This document shows positions 14,174 through 23,060 of a DNA stretch of 25,803 nucleotides, one piece after another; the stretch's first letter is position 1; every line of letters starts with the position of its first letter. This DNA comes from a bacterium. Its GTDB lineage: Bacteria > NPL-UPA2 > JAUVJM01. The notes under the pieces were generated by a model. That model saw only the letters and a list, made by a program, of their open reading frames with translations. It searched no databases and was not told where the DNA came from. A program made the position numbers and the translations under genes. The stretch is from assembly GCA_030596585.1 (NCBI GenBank), contig JAUVJM010000008.1, positions 1 through 25,803 of the forward strand, written 5' to 3'.

Positions 14174-16963
14174 CTAAGGGGTTACAACCCCTAAACACAC
14201 ATCGCATATCTCCGGATGTTCACCACTTGCCCCAACCGTAGGGCTGTACTTCCAGCACCGCTGGCACTTTTCACCATCCGCATCCGAGACTTCAACCGAC
14301 AATTCAGCAGAATCACTCTGTTTGCACTCCACCTGCGACACAATGAAAACTGCGGGCAGCTGGTCCTCATATTGCCTCAAAAGGTCAAGCAGCTCTCCCT
14401 GAGGCACTCCGAGAGTGACTTTAGCCTGGAGACTATTCCTAATGCTCTTTTCCTGACGCGCAGATTCCAGGTGTTTATTCACCTCATCTCTCACATTGAG
14501 AATCTCATTCCAGCGTCTTTCCAGTTCCTCATCAATATAGTTTTCCTTTACATCAGGCATCAAGGTGAGATGGACGCTCAGAGGTTTCTCTCCCACAACA
14601 GGCAAATGTTCCCACACCTCCTCGCACGTATGCGGAACAATCGGCGCCATTAACCTCACTATAGCATGCAATACCTCATAAAGCACAGTCTGAGCACTTC
14701 TTCTCTCGAGTCCTTCGCCCGGGAAAGTATAAAGTTTATCCTTAATCACATCAAAATAGAAAGCGCTTAGCTCCACGGTACAGAAATTGTGCATAGCGTG
14801 GTAAACCCGGTGGAACTCAAAAGCTTCATACGCAGATTTCCCGTTTCTGAGAAACTTCTGCAGTCTGCTTAATACCCACCTTTCCATCTCAGGCAGGTTT
14901 TCATACTTGACGCTGTCCCTGCCCGGATCAAAATCAGAGATATTGCCAAGAATATATCTCACTGTGTTTCGAAATCGCCGGTACGCTTCACCCACCCTTT
15001 CTAAAATCTCTTCCGAAAAACGGATGTCACTCTGGTAATCCTCAGCGGAAACCCACAACCTGAGCATATCCGCTCCGTACTTCTCCACCAGCTCGGTCGA
15101 CGAGATGAGATTGCCCAACGATTTCGACATCTTCTTCCCTTCACCGTCCACCATAAACCCGTGCGTCAGCACCATTTTATAGGGGGCCTCTTTTTCGGTC
15201 GCTGCCGACGCCAGGAGCGAGGCCTGGAACCAACCGCGATACTGGTCAGTCCCTTCCAGATACAATGCGGCAGGAAAAGATAATTCCTCTCTCCTCTGGC
15301 AAACTGCCCTGAAACTTGTCCCTGAATCGAACCAGACGTCAAAAATGTCCTTCTCTTTCCTGAACTTCTCCGAGCCGCACCGTTCACATCTCACGCCCGC
15401 GCCAAGAAGCTCTTCTTCACTCTTTTCAAACCATACGTCACTTCCAAACTCAGACACAAGTTTCTTCACAGACTCGATCAATTTCTCAGTTATCAACAGA
15501 TGACCACACTTATCACAATAGAACGCAGGGATCGGCACTCCCCAGAAGCGCTGGCGCGAAATACACCAGTCGGGACGCTCCTTCACCATATTGCTTAGCC
15601 GAAGCTCACCCCAGCGCGGTATCCATTTGACCTTCCGAACTTCCGAGAGAGTTGATTCCCTGAGATTTCCGCTATCTATCGAGAGAAACCATTGCTCCGT
15701 CGCCCTCATTATGAGCGGACTTTTGCAGCGCCAGCAGAAAGGGTAAGAATGCGTAAGTGTTTCTTCACGGCACAGAGAACCGTTCTGCTTCATTCTTTCA
15801 ATTATTGCCGAATTGCTCTCAAATACACCTTTCCCCCGAAACTCGCCTGCCTCCTCCGTAAACCTGCCTCTCTCATCAACCGGAGAGATTACAGCCAACC
15901 CCACCTTCTGCCCGATTTCGAAATCCTCCCGCCCGTGCCCGGGCGCTGTATGAACACAACCCGTTCCTTCCTCTCTTGATACATGTCTCCCGCAAACGAG
16001 AGACGACTCTCTGTCGATGAACGGATGCTTGCAAACAAGACCGTCTAATTCCTTTCCCGCCTTTTTACCAACGATTTCATACTCTTCGACCCCAAGAACC
16101 TTCATTATTCTCTCTACCAGATCCTCGGCTAATAGAAGAATCTCTTCTTCTCCCTGCCCTGACGATGATTGTGGTTTCACTCTCACCATAGCATATTGAC
16201 AGTCAGGGTGGACGGCAATGGCAGCGTTTGCAATGAGTGTCCAGGGCGTCGTCGTCCAGACGAGAACCGAAGCAGGCAGGTCAGGAACAGCATCACAGGG
16301 TGAAACCGGCATAGGAAACTTAATATAAATCGAGGGGGAGGTATGTTCTCCGTATTCAATTTCCGCTTCAGCCAGCGCTGTCTCGCACGACGGACACCAG
16401 TGAATGGGCCTCAGCCCTCTGTAGATAAGACCGTCTTTCCACAACTTGCCAAACGTCTCTATTTCCACTGCCTCATACTGCGGATCCATAGTCAGGTATG
16501 CATTTCCCCAATCGCCAAAAACGCCGAGTCTCTTAAACTCGCTTCTCTGCAAATCCACAAACTTCTGGGCATGTTCCTTACATCTTTTCCTTACCTCAAG
16601 AGCCGGCAGTTTACCGCCGCTTGCCCCCAGTCTCTTCATTACCTGAAGCTCAATGGGAAGACCATGGCAATCCCACCCCGGGAGGTAAGGCGCATCGAAA
16701 CCGGACATCGTCTTACACCGGACGATAATATCCTTGAGGATTTTGTTCAGAGCAGTCCCGATGTGAATGCTCTCGTTCGCATACGGAGGCCCGTCGTGAA
16801 GAACGTACTTAGGCTTCCCCTTGCGCGCCAGCCTCAGTTTCTTGTAAATATCATTGTCGCTCCAGAATTTCTGGATTTCCACCTCCCGCCGGGCAAGGTT
16901 TGCCTTCATAGGAAAGGAAGTTTTGGGAAGATTCAATGTTTGCTTATAGTCCATATCACACAC
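14174..16963 (-). CDS. ileS: Isoleucyl-tRNA synthetase
   Basis: Charges tRNA-Ile and edits misactivated valine. The 929-residue protein has the Rossmann fold signature D-G-P-P-Y-A-N with H67-I-G-T70, where nearly all homologues have H-I-G-H. The CP1 editing domain has V-W-T-T-T-P-W-T-L and G-T-G-C-V-H-T-A-P-G-H-G. K611-M-S-K-S615 is intact. The anticodon-binding domain follows, and a C-terminal zinc site has C-Q-R-C and C-D-V-C. GTG at 16963 is chosen (GGAGG six bases upstream, eight-base overlap with proC); the ATG at 16954 is possible but spaced further. No T-box leader is visible, so control is probably by read-through from proC. Confidence 0.97.
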   Translation of the reverse strand: MCDMDYKQTLNLPKTSFPMKANLARREVEIQKFWSDNDIYKKLRLARKGKPKYVLHDGPPYANESIHIGTALNKILKDIIVRCKTMSGFDAPYLPGWDCHGLPIELQVMKRLGASGGKLPALEVRKRCKEHAQKFVDLQRSEFKRLGVFGDWGNAYLTMDPQYEAVEIETFGKLWKDGLIYRGLRPIHWCPSCETALAEAEIEYGEHTSPSIYIKFPMPVSPCDAVPDLPASVLVWTTTPWTLIANAAIAVHPDCQYAMVRVKPQSSSGQGEEEILLLAEDLVERIMKVLGVEEYEIVGKKAGKELDGLVCKHPFIDRESSLVCGRHVSREEGTGCVHTAPGHGREDFEIGQKVGLAVISPVDERGRFTEEAGEFRGKGVFESNSAIIERMKQNGSLCREETLTHSYPFCWRCKSPLIMRATEQWFLSIDSGNLRESTLSEVRKVKWIPRWGELRLSNMVKERPDWCISRQRFWGVPIPAFYCDKCGHLLITEKLIESVKKLVSEFGSDVWFEKSEEELLGAGVRCERCGSEKFRKEKDIFDVWFDSGTSFRAVCQRREELSFPAALYLEGTDQYRGWFQASLLASAATEKEAPYKMVLTHGFMVDGEGKKMSKSLGNLISSTELVEKYGADMLRLWVSAEDYQSDIRFSEEILERVGEAYRRFRNTVRYILGNISDFDPGRDSVKYENLPEMERWVLSRLQKFLRNGKSAYEAFEFHRVYHAMHNFCTVELSAFYFDVIKDKLYTFPGEGLERRSAQTVLYEVLHAIVRLMAPIVPHTCEEVWEHLPVVGEKPLSVHLTLMPDVKENYIDEELERRWNEILNVRDEVNKHLESARQEKSIRNSLQAKVTLGVPQGELLDLLRQYEDQLPAVFIVSQVECKQSDSAELSVEVSDADGEKCQRCWKYSPTVGASGEHPEICDVCLGVVTP

Positions 16964-17756
16964 CTAACTCCTCCGAGCGGCGAGCCGCTTCGCAAATCGC
17001 CCTGATAAATGTTTCCCTGAAACCTGCCTTTTCGAGAAAACCCAGCGCGGCTTCCGTCGTTCCGCCGGGGGATGTAACCTTCCGGCGCAGAGCCTCCACA
17101 TCAGCATCCTCTTCGGCAAGCATCTTTGCCGAGCCAAGAATAGTTTGCCTTACGAGTTTCTTGACTATTTCCGGTGCCAGATTCAACCTACGCCCCGCGT
17201 CCTCCATTATTTCCGTTATCAGAAACAGGTATGCAGATCCGCTTCCGCTCAGGGCAGTTACTGCATCCATCATAGATTCATCCACGGAAACCACAATACC
17301 CACTGCAGAGAGTATAGCATGCGCTCTTTCCACATGTTCTCTGGTTGCAAAACTCCCCGGGGCAATTGCCGTTGCCGCCTGATTGATAAGTGCGGGTGTG
17401 TTCGGCATAGCTCTTACGACGGGTATTCCCTGCCCGATAGCTCTCTCAATATTCCCGATTCTGATTCCTGCCGCGATAGAAATGAGTAACTTTTCTGCGT
17501 TAACCGCCGGCGTTATCTCCTTAAGGACGGACAACACAACCCCGGGCTTCACAGCAAGAATGATTGTGTCAGACCATTCAGTAAGTTTATCGTTGTCTCT
17601 TAAACATTTTATCCCGAGATTTCTCTCTGCCGACTGCAATTTTGCCTCGTCTATGTCCGACATCCTGACGGATTCTTTATCCGCCACCCCCGCGCGCAGA
17701 ATCCCGCCTGCCAGCGCCTGCCCCATGTTCCCTGCCCCTACAATCCCGACTCTCAT
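16956..17756 (-). CDS. proC: Pyrroline-5-carboxylate reductase
   Basis: Reduces pyrroline-5-carboxylate to proline with NADPH. The 266-residue protein has G-I-V-G-A-G-N-M-G-Q-A at the N-terminal dinucleotide fold, A-V-K-P in the middle, V-R-A-M-P-N-T-P-A, and the C-terminal A-L-S-G-S-G-S-A-Y and V-T-S-P-G-G-T-T motifs. The ATG at 17756 has GAGGGG nine bases upstream. It overlaps ileS by eight bases. proB and proA are not in the window. A 72-bp gap separates it from the radical SAM gene, with a weak promoter candidate. Confidence 0.96.
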   Translation of the reverse strand: MRVGIVGAGNMGQALAGGILRAGVADKESVRMSDIDEAKLQSAERNLGIKCLRDNDKLTEWSDTIILAVKPGVVLSVLKEITPAVNAEKLLISIAAGIRIGNIERAIGQGIPVVRAMPNTPALINQAATAIAPGSFATREHVERAHAILSAVGIVVSVDESMMDAVTALSGSGSAYLFLITEIMEDAGRRLNLAPEIVKKLVRQTILGSAKMLAEEDADVEALRRKVTSPGGTTEAALGFLEKAGFRETFIRAICEAARRSEELGV

Positions 17757-17783
17757 ACCCGTTTTCCCCTCAAGTTATTCTGT

Positions 17784-17811
17784 ATCTTACCAAACTGTTA
17801 AGGATTTGCAA
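17784..17811 (-). promoter_or_regulatory. Weak promoter candidate upstream of proC
   Basis: On the - strand TTGCAA (17806-17811), then 16 bases, then TAAGAT (17784-17789). Each box matches four of six consensus positions. It lies in one of the few non-overlapping gaps of this run, before proC-ileS-dksA-like-lspA-rluD. Chance is a real alternative. Confidence 0.3.
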
Positions 17812-17828
17812 CACAATTCTGATAGGGT

Positions 17829-19427
17829 TCATATTGACTTCCTGTACTCCTTGTATAGGGAGTCTTTGTCAATTCTCTGAACCAGGTAGTCCCATGGGAA
17901 AACTTCATCCTTCCCACGCTCCCTCAGGTAGAATTCAGGATCGATGCCAGTCTCACGGGAAGCCTTCCGCCAATCGCCTTCCATCTTATAGGTCAGTTCA
18001 AGAACCTCCCCCATCCTTCTATCTCCCCGCGCCAGAAGCCCCTGCCACAGACTCCATCTCACACTTTCATGAACCACACTAACTCCCGGTAACTTCCGGA
18101 GCCCTTTCGTTATCATTCGCAGGCGGGCGGAAAGAACGTTCCCTTTCTCCATTGCACACCACTCGAACGGCGTTCCCGGTTTTGGGACGAAAGGATTAAC
18201 ACTAACAGTGACTTTTCTTACCGAAGCGGCATTTTTTCTAACCCTTCCTACAAACTCAATCAATGCCTCAATATCACTACCAGTTTCACCCGGCAATCCT
18301 ACGAGAAAATAGAGCTTTATGTGCTTAATTCCACTACTCCCCGCCTCTTTGACCTGTTCCATAACTTCTTCTTCATCAATGTCCTTCCCTATTACTCTCC
18401 GCAATCTCTCCGACCCTGCCTCAGGAGCAATAGCTATGGTTTTCTGCCCGCTTTCCTTCAACGTGTGAAGTATCTTCCCCTGCCATCTACCCGGCCGGAA
18501 AGATGAGAGGGAAACTGTACCACCCATGTCAAGAATTCCATCCAGAACCTCATCCAAATACGGGTAGGAGCCTATTTCAAGGCTGACCAGTCCGATTTTT
18601 TCCCTCTTTTTCAGTCCTTCCGATGCCAGATTCAGTATCTTTTCGGCGCTTCGTACCCGGAAAGGTTTGCACACTGAACCTGCCAGGCAAAACCGGCACT
18701 TTCGGGGACAGCCCCGGCTCAGTTCAATCATGAACATATTCCCGAACTCAGTGTTCGGAGTCAGGACACGTGAAACGGTATCAAAATCGTCGAGGTCGCT
18801 TATCCACCTTCTTTCTACGATTGCGTTTTCACTACATCCCGGAACATACACTCCCCGAATCTGCGATAGCTCCTCCAACAATTCCCTGTGGTTAAGCTTC
18901 TTTCTCAAACCTTTATACGCATGCATAAACTCGGATATTACCTCTTCCCCTTCACCAATAAGAAAAGCATCTACGAACATCGAAAGAGGTTCCGGATTCG
19001 AGGAAGGAGCAAACCCTCCGGCAACAATCAGTGGATAGTTTTCATTCCGCTCACCTGAACGAATGGGAATACCGGCCGAACCCAGCACTTTCAGGACATT
19101 GAGATAATCCAGCTCAAAAGAGACAGAAAAAGCAGCGAGTTCGAAATCACTGAGCAAGCGCCCTTTCTCAAGGGAAACGATGCGCGGCGACAGAAAAACG
19201 CGTTCGCAGGCTACGCCGGGAATTGTGTTAAGCTGGCTATAGATTGTCTGAAAGCCGAGATTGGACATCCCGGCAAAATAACTATTCGGATAGACAAGGG
19301 CAACAGAGATTTCTCCATGCCCGTAGTATGCCCCGCTTTCCTCTGCAAGGAGTTTCTTTCGCCCATTCAGCATATCTATTAGTTCAATTACGAATTTACC
19401 CTCCTGCCAGTATTCCCCTCTGCTCAT
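17829..19427 (-). CDS. B12-binding-type radical SAM protein of unknown function
   Basis: About 532 residues. The N-terminal half resembles a cobalamin-binding-type domain (A-L-V-Y-P-N-S-Y-F-A-G-M-S-N-L-G-F-Q, then G-G-F-A-P-S-S-N-P-E-P and I-G-E-G-E-E). The radical SAM core begins at E-L-S-R-G with cluster cysteines C240, C244 and C247 (C-x3-C-x2-C), and has S-S-F-R-P, A-P-E-A-G-S-E-R-L-R and G-L-P-G-E-T. It resembles the uncharacterised family related to the N-terminal part of TIGR03960 proteins; the reaction is unknown. The start is uncertain: ATG 19427 overlaps the end of pilT, and a ribosome site at the pilT stop might serve a start further in. Neighbours are housekeeping genes and give no functional hint. 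Confidence 0.85.
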   Translation of the reverse strand: MSRGEYWQEGKFVIELIDMLNGRKKLLAEESGAYYGHGEISVALVYPNSYFAGMSNLGFQTIYSQLNTIPGVACERVFLSPRIVSLEKGRLLSDFELAAFSVSFELDYLNVLKVLGSAGIPIRSGERNENYPLIVAGGFAPSSNPEPLSMFVDAFLIGEGEEVISEFMHAYKGLRKKLNHRELLEELSQIRGVYVPGCSENAIVERRWISDLDDFDTVSRVLTPNTEFGNMFMIELSRGCPRKCRFCLAGSVCKPFRVRSAEKILNLASEGLKKREKIGLVSLEIGSYPYLDEVLDGILDMGGTVSLSSFRPGRWQGKILHTLKESGQKTIAIAPEAGSERLRRVIGKDIDEEEVMEQVKEAGSSGIKHIKLYFLVGLPGETGSDIEALIEFVGRVRKNAASVRKVTVSVNPFVPKPGTPFEWCAMEKGNVLSARLRMITKGLRKLPGVSVVHESVRWSLWQGLLARGDRRMGEVLELTYKMEGDWRKASRETGIDPEFYLRERGKDEVFPWDYLVQRIDKDSLYKEYRKSI

Positions 19428-20490
19428 CAAGACGTATGCCCCGGAGATTCATTTTCAGGGTTGCAGGATCATTCGAATTTGCCAAAGCCTCCTCCTCAGA
19501 AATCAGTTCCCTCTCAACAAGATCAAGAAGCGACTGATTCAACGTCCGCATTTCTCCCGACTCATCATTCTGCATTATCAACGGAATCTTTCTCATCTCA
19601 TCGTCCCTTATCAATTTTTTGACTCCCGGCGTTACAATCGCTACTTCCATAGCTGGGATTAATCCCTCCCCGTCCTTTCTCGCAAGCAGACGCTGACAGG
19701 TTATCGCTCCCAGATTCAAAGCTAACAATGCGCGCACCTGATTATGCTGGGACGGAGGGAAATAATCCAGTATCCGGCCAAGCGAGTGGACAACGTCCAT
19801 CGTGTGCAGGGTACTCAGGACAAGATGACCAGTTTCCGACGCGGAAAGGGCCGCCGCAAAAGTGTCGGGGTCCCTCATTTCTCCGACGAGTATAACGTCG
19901 GGATGCTGGCGAACAACGTGTATCATAGCATCCTGAAACGAATCAGTGTCTATTCCGACCTCCCTCTGTGTTACTATGCTCACCTTGTCCTCGTGAAGAA
20001 ATTCAATGGGGTCCTCTATAGTCACAATGGAACAACATCGATGCATGTTGATGTAATCTATGATAGCCGCCTGCGTCGTGGACTTGCCGCTCCCCGTGGA
20101 ACCGGTAATAAGCACCAACCCCTTCTCAGACAGCGCTATCTTCTCCAAAATAGGGGGCAGGTTCAGCCCTTCAAACGACTCTATGTCCGTCTTCACCCAC
20201 CTGATTGCCATGGCGAGAGTCCCGCGCTGGCGGTAGATACTCAACCGGAATCTCCCTACCCCTTTCACACTATATGCCGTGTCAATTTCATTCTGCTGTC
20301 CAAACTTTCCCCAGCGCCACTCACCCAGAGCAGTCCTGGCAAAAGTCTCCATCTCTTCGCCCGAAACCGCCGACTTACTTAGGTGTCTCAGCTCATTCCC
20401 CATTCTCACAACGGGAGGGGTATTAACTCTTAGATAAAGATCGCTGCCCTGTTCCCTTACCATCGACATCAGAAGTTCATCAAAGTCCAT
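19396..20490 (-). CDS. pilT: PilT/PilU-type retraction ATPase
   Basis: Hexameric ATPase that drives type IV pilus retraction at the inner membrane. The 364-residue protein has an N-terminal PAS-like domain (D-L-Y-L-R-V-N-T-P-P-V-V-R). It carries Walker A G130-S-T-G-S-G-K-S137, the Asp box T-I-E-D-P-I-E-F, Walker B D-V-I-L-V-G-E-M-R-D and the His box G-H-L-V-L-S-T-L-H-T. No other pilus gene is in the window, so it may serve an apparatus encoded elsewhere. The ATG at 20490 follows AAAGGAG at eight bases, and ftsZ ends 19 bases upstream. PilT and PilU cannot be told apart safely here. Confidence 0.9.
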   Translation of the reverse strand: MDFDELLMSMVREQGSDLYLRVNTPPVVRMGNELRHLSKSAVSGEEMETFARTALGEWRWGKFGQQNEIDTAYSVKGVGRFRLSIYRQRGTLAMAIRWVKTDIESFEGLNLPPILEKIALSEKGLVLITGSTGSGKSTTQAAIIDYINMHRCCSIVTIEDPIEFLHEDKVSIVTQREVGIDTDSFQDAMIHVVRQHPDVILVGEMRDPDTFAAALSASETGHLVLSTLHTMDVVHSLGRILDYFPPSQHNQVRALLALNLGAITCQRLLARKDGEGLIPAMEVAIVTPGVKKLIRDDEMRKIPLIMQNDESGEMRTLNQSLLDLVERELISEEEALANSNDPATLKMNLRGIRLDEQRGILAGG

Positions 20491-20509
20491 GTCTCAAGCT
20501 CCTTTTCTG

Positions 20510-21598
20510 TTACGACCCCTTATGCTTCTTCCTCAGAAACGTTGGTATATCCAATTCATCTTCGAAATGGCCAGCGTATCCCCTTTGCCCGCTTATCAGG
20601 TCAGCTAAAGACTCTTCCGAAACCACCAACGGTTTTTTCTCGGGCGCGGGACTCATACCTGTTACAACAAGAGTAACCTCTACCTTGCCCTTCAGTTCCC
20701 TGTCGATCGCAACTCCCAGAAGCACATTCAACTGGCGGCCAACACGCTTTAAAACCGTTTCTGATATTTTGTCCACTTCCTCCTGTCTGAGATCCTGTCC
20801 GCCGCTAATGCCTACCAGCATGTTTTTTCCCGCAGAAACATTTGCATTTTGAAGAAGGACAGATCCCAGCGCGGATTCCGCAGCCTTCTCCCCGCGGTTT
20901 TTCCCCTCACCAATTCCAACCCCGAAACCGGCATCTCCCGATTTCTTCAACACCGCTCTGACATCCGCAAAATCGAGGCTAATGAGCCCGGGAGACATCA
21001 CCAGAGAGGAAATCGCTTTCACGCCAGAGAGCAGTACACGGTTGGCTTCGTCAAAAGCATCAAGCAAAAACGAATCTGTCCTTGTCTGTGTGAAAAGCTT
21101 CTCGTTTGAAACGCAGATGAGAGTATCACACGTCTTTCTGAGTTCCCCGATGCCGGCTTCTGCCACGTCGCCCTTCTTAATCCCTTCAAACAAGAAAGGC
21201 TTTGTTACAACAGCGACAGTTATCGCTCCCGTCTCAGATGCAATCTCAGCAATAACGGGACTCGCGCCGCTGCCCGTACCACCTCCCAGTCCGGCCACAA
21301 TGAAGATGAGATCGGCCCCCGCAAGCATTCCTCCAACCCTCTTCTTCTCCTGCTCGACCGCTTCCCTGCCGGTATCGGGATTGCCTCCACACCCAAGTCC
21401 TTTTGTCAACCGGGCGCCGATGCGAATCTTCCGCCGCAGGCGGAGACTCTTCAAAGCCGCAACATCTGCATTGACAGCCAGGAGCTCGATATCCTTACCC
21501 CACTCCGCCATCTTGTCAACGACGATTCCTCCCGCTCCGCCCACACCTACTACCTTGATACAGGCTGAATATTCGGATTCTTCCTCAAACTCAATCAA
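20510..21598 (-). CDS. ftsZ: Cell division protein FtsZ
   Basis: Tubulin-like GTPase that forms the division ring. The 362-residue protein has the N-terminal V-V-G-V-G-G-A-G-G, N-A-D (43-45), L-T-K-G-L-G-C-G-G-N-P-x-T-G and the signature G105-G-G-T-G-S-G111. The synergy (T7) loop is G204-L-I-S207-L-D209-F-A-D212, with Ser in place of the near-invariant Asn at 207; both aspartates are kept. The linker after the core is very short (about 30 residues). The C-terminal peptide D-E-L-D-I-P-T-F-L-R-K-K, which binds FtsA, is present. The only plausible start is TTG at 21598. GGAG ten bases upstream spans the junction with the inserted element described at 21611-21836. Confidence 0.96.
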   Translation of the reverse strand: MIEFEEESEYSACIKVVGVGGAGGIVVDKMAEWGKDIELLAVNADVAALKSLRLRRKIRIGARLTKGLGCGGNPDTGREAVEQEKKRVGGMLAGADLIFIVAGLGGGTGSGASPVIAEIASETGAITVAVVTKPFLFEGIKKGDVAEAGIGELRKTCDTLICVSNEKLFTQTRTDSFLLDAFDEANRVLLSGVKAISSLVMSPGLISLDFADVRAVLKKSGDAGFGVGIGEGKNRGEKAAESALGSVLLQNANVSAGKNMLVGISGGQDLRQEEVDKISETVLKRVGRQLNVLLGVAIDRELKGKVEVTLVVTGMSPAPEKKPLVVSEESLADLISGQRGYAGHFEDELDIPTFLRKKHKGS

Positions 21599-21610
21599 TT
21601 TCCGTTAACT

Positions 21611-21836
21611 CCAGTTTGTGATTCAAACACTATGCTCAAATGTTATACAGCATCGGGAATTGCCTCAAGGCGGGCCTCGGAAAATTACCACGTGCTTCTA
21701 CCTCTGAATAAGTCCTTAGTGCTTGCGGCAATTTTCCGTGGAGCGAAGCCCACGTTCCTGCACTTAGCCACTGGCAGAGCGTCCCGACGGGGGCAGTTCC
21801 TGATGCTGTAGCTACTGTTCGAATCACAATTCCATG
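21611..21836. mobile_element. 226-bp inverted-repeat element (MITE-like) between ftsA and ftsZ
   Basis: Flanked by a perfect 9-bp direct repeat, CCGTTAACT, at 21602-21610 and 21837-21845, consistent with a target-site duplication. Inside, nested inverted arms pair 21616-21629 with 21816-21829 (one mismatch in 14), 21646-21664 with 21792-21810 (two mismatches in 19) and 21675-21689 with 21727-21741 (two mismatches in 15). A further small hairpin (GTGG/CCAC) lies inside. Removing the element and one repeat copy leaves ftsA TAA six bases before the ftsZ TTG. A 63-codon open frame crosses it but follows the stem arms and is not believed. A structured RNA is an alternative reading. Confidence 0.7.
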
Positions 21837-21839
21837 CCG

Positions 21840-23060
21840 TTAACTAAATTCTGCAAACCACTCCCTCATTCTTTTTGCCACCTTGCCAAACAGATTCCTG
21901 CCCGTAAACCGCGTCTTTCCCTCCTGCCGGTTTTCCATCAGCCCATATTGCACCAACCCCACAGCCGTTGCATAAATCGGACTCACTCCAACTCTCTCAA
22001 GACCGCTTATTCCCCTCTCCGGTTTCCCCATACGAACCGGCATGTCAAATATCGCCTCAGCCATTTCCTTAATTCCCGGCAGGAGCGACGTCCCTCCTGT
22101 TAACACAACGCCGGCTCCAAGCAAAGGGCAAAAACCGGTCTTCTTAACTTCCTGATACGCCAGGGTCAGAATTTCCTCTGTCCTCATCTCTATGATCTCG
22201 CACAGGAAATCCTGCGACACCTCGTTACGCACACCCTTTACCTGAATCAGTCTCTTCCTCGACACCAGTTTTCGGAGAGCACAACCATAGGTCTTCTTCA
22301 ATTCCTCAGCGCAGGCTGTCGAGGTGCGAAGCCCAATGGCAAGATCATTTGTGAGATGATACCCGCCAAGAGCAAGAACCTGTGTGTGTCTTACTGCACC
22401 TCTGTTTAGCACAATTATGTCGGTCGTTCCGCCTCCAATGTCAATCAACACAACGCCAACATGCCTCTCATCTTCGGATAGAACTGCCCGTGCAGATGCC
22501 AAAGGCTGGAGGATGATATCCTCGACCTCAAATCCTGCCCGGTTGACGCAATTTATGATGTTCTGTGCTGAGGCAACGGCTCCGGTCACAATATGGACGC
22601 GGACCTCAAGGCGGCTCCCCGGCATGCCCACAGGGTCTTTTACCTCGCCATGGTCATCAACCACGAATTCTTGCGGCAATGCATGGATTACCTCACGATC
22701 CATCGGAAGAGCAATCGCCTTCGCCGCATCAATTGCCCGCTCCACATCCCTGTTTCGTATCTCGCCGCCGGAGGAAACTATAACTCCGCGGCTGTCCGTG
22801 CCCTTTATGTGCCCGCCGGCTATACCTGCATACACATTCGTTATTTCTACGCCCGATGCCCTCTCAGCCTCCTCAACCGCCCTGCCTATCGAATCAACGG
22901 TGCTCTCAAGATTTACCACCATTCCCTTTCGAAGTCCCTTTGACTCACTGATTCCAACCCCTCTTACGTTTACATCGTTCTGCCCGACTCTCTCACCGAC
23001 GAGAGCACAGATCTTTGTTGTCCCGATATCGAGCCCTACAACAAACTCATCATTTTTCAT
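21840..23060 (-). CDS. ftsA: Cell division protein FtsA
   Basis: Actin-like ATPase that tethers FtsZ to the membrane and recruits later division proteins. The 406-residue protein has the phosphate-1 motif G-L-D-I-G-T-T-K-I-C, the 1C domain segment beginning near residue 83, phosphate-2 L-I-D-I-G-G-G-T-T-D and the adenosine motif V-L-T-G-G-T-S-L-L-P-G. The C-terminal helix L-F-G-K-V-A-K-R-M-R-E-W-F-A-E-F is amphipathic and fits the membrane-targeting sequence. ATGA overlap with ftsQ (23057-23060). The stop codon lies within the 9-bp repeat flanking the inserted element. Confidence 0.97.
   Translation of the reverse strand: MKNDEFVVGLDIGTTKICALVGERVGQNDVNVRGVGISESKGLRKGMVVNLESTVDSIGRAVEEAERASGVEITNVYAGIAGGHIKGTDSRGVIVSSGGEIRNRDVERAIDAAKAIALPMDREVIHALPQEFVVDDHGEVKDPVGMPGSRLEVRVHIVTGAVASAQNIINCVNRAGFEVEDIILQPLASARAVLSEDERHVGVVLIDIGGGTTDIIVLNRGAVRHTQVLALGGYHLTNDLAIGLRTSTACAEELKKTYGCALRKLVSRKRLIQVKGVRNEVSQDFLCEIIEMRTEEILTLAYQEVKKTGFCPLLGAGVVLTGGTSLLPGIKEMAEAIFDMPVRMGKPERGISGLERVGVSPIYATAVGLVQYGLMENRQEGKTRFTGRNLFGKVAKRMREWFAEFS

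Noticed and set aside
14151..14207. N-terminal extension of the dksA-like gene from ATG 14207
   Set aside because: Overlaps ileS, lacks the family pattern, and a GTG at 14150 has a strong ribosome site.
21636..21827. 63-codon open frame on the - strand between ftsA and ftsZ
   Set aside because: It lies wholly within the inverted-repeat element and follows the stem arms; no ribosome site or recognisable protein pattern.
21611..21836. 6S-like or other structured RNA gene
   Set aside because: The long closing stem invites it, but the flanking 9-bp duplication and restored ftsA-ftsZ junction fit a mobile insertion better; kept only as an alternative.
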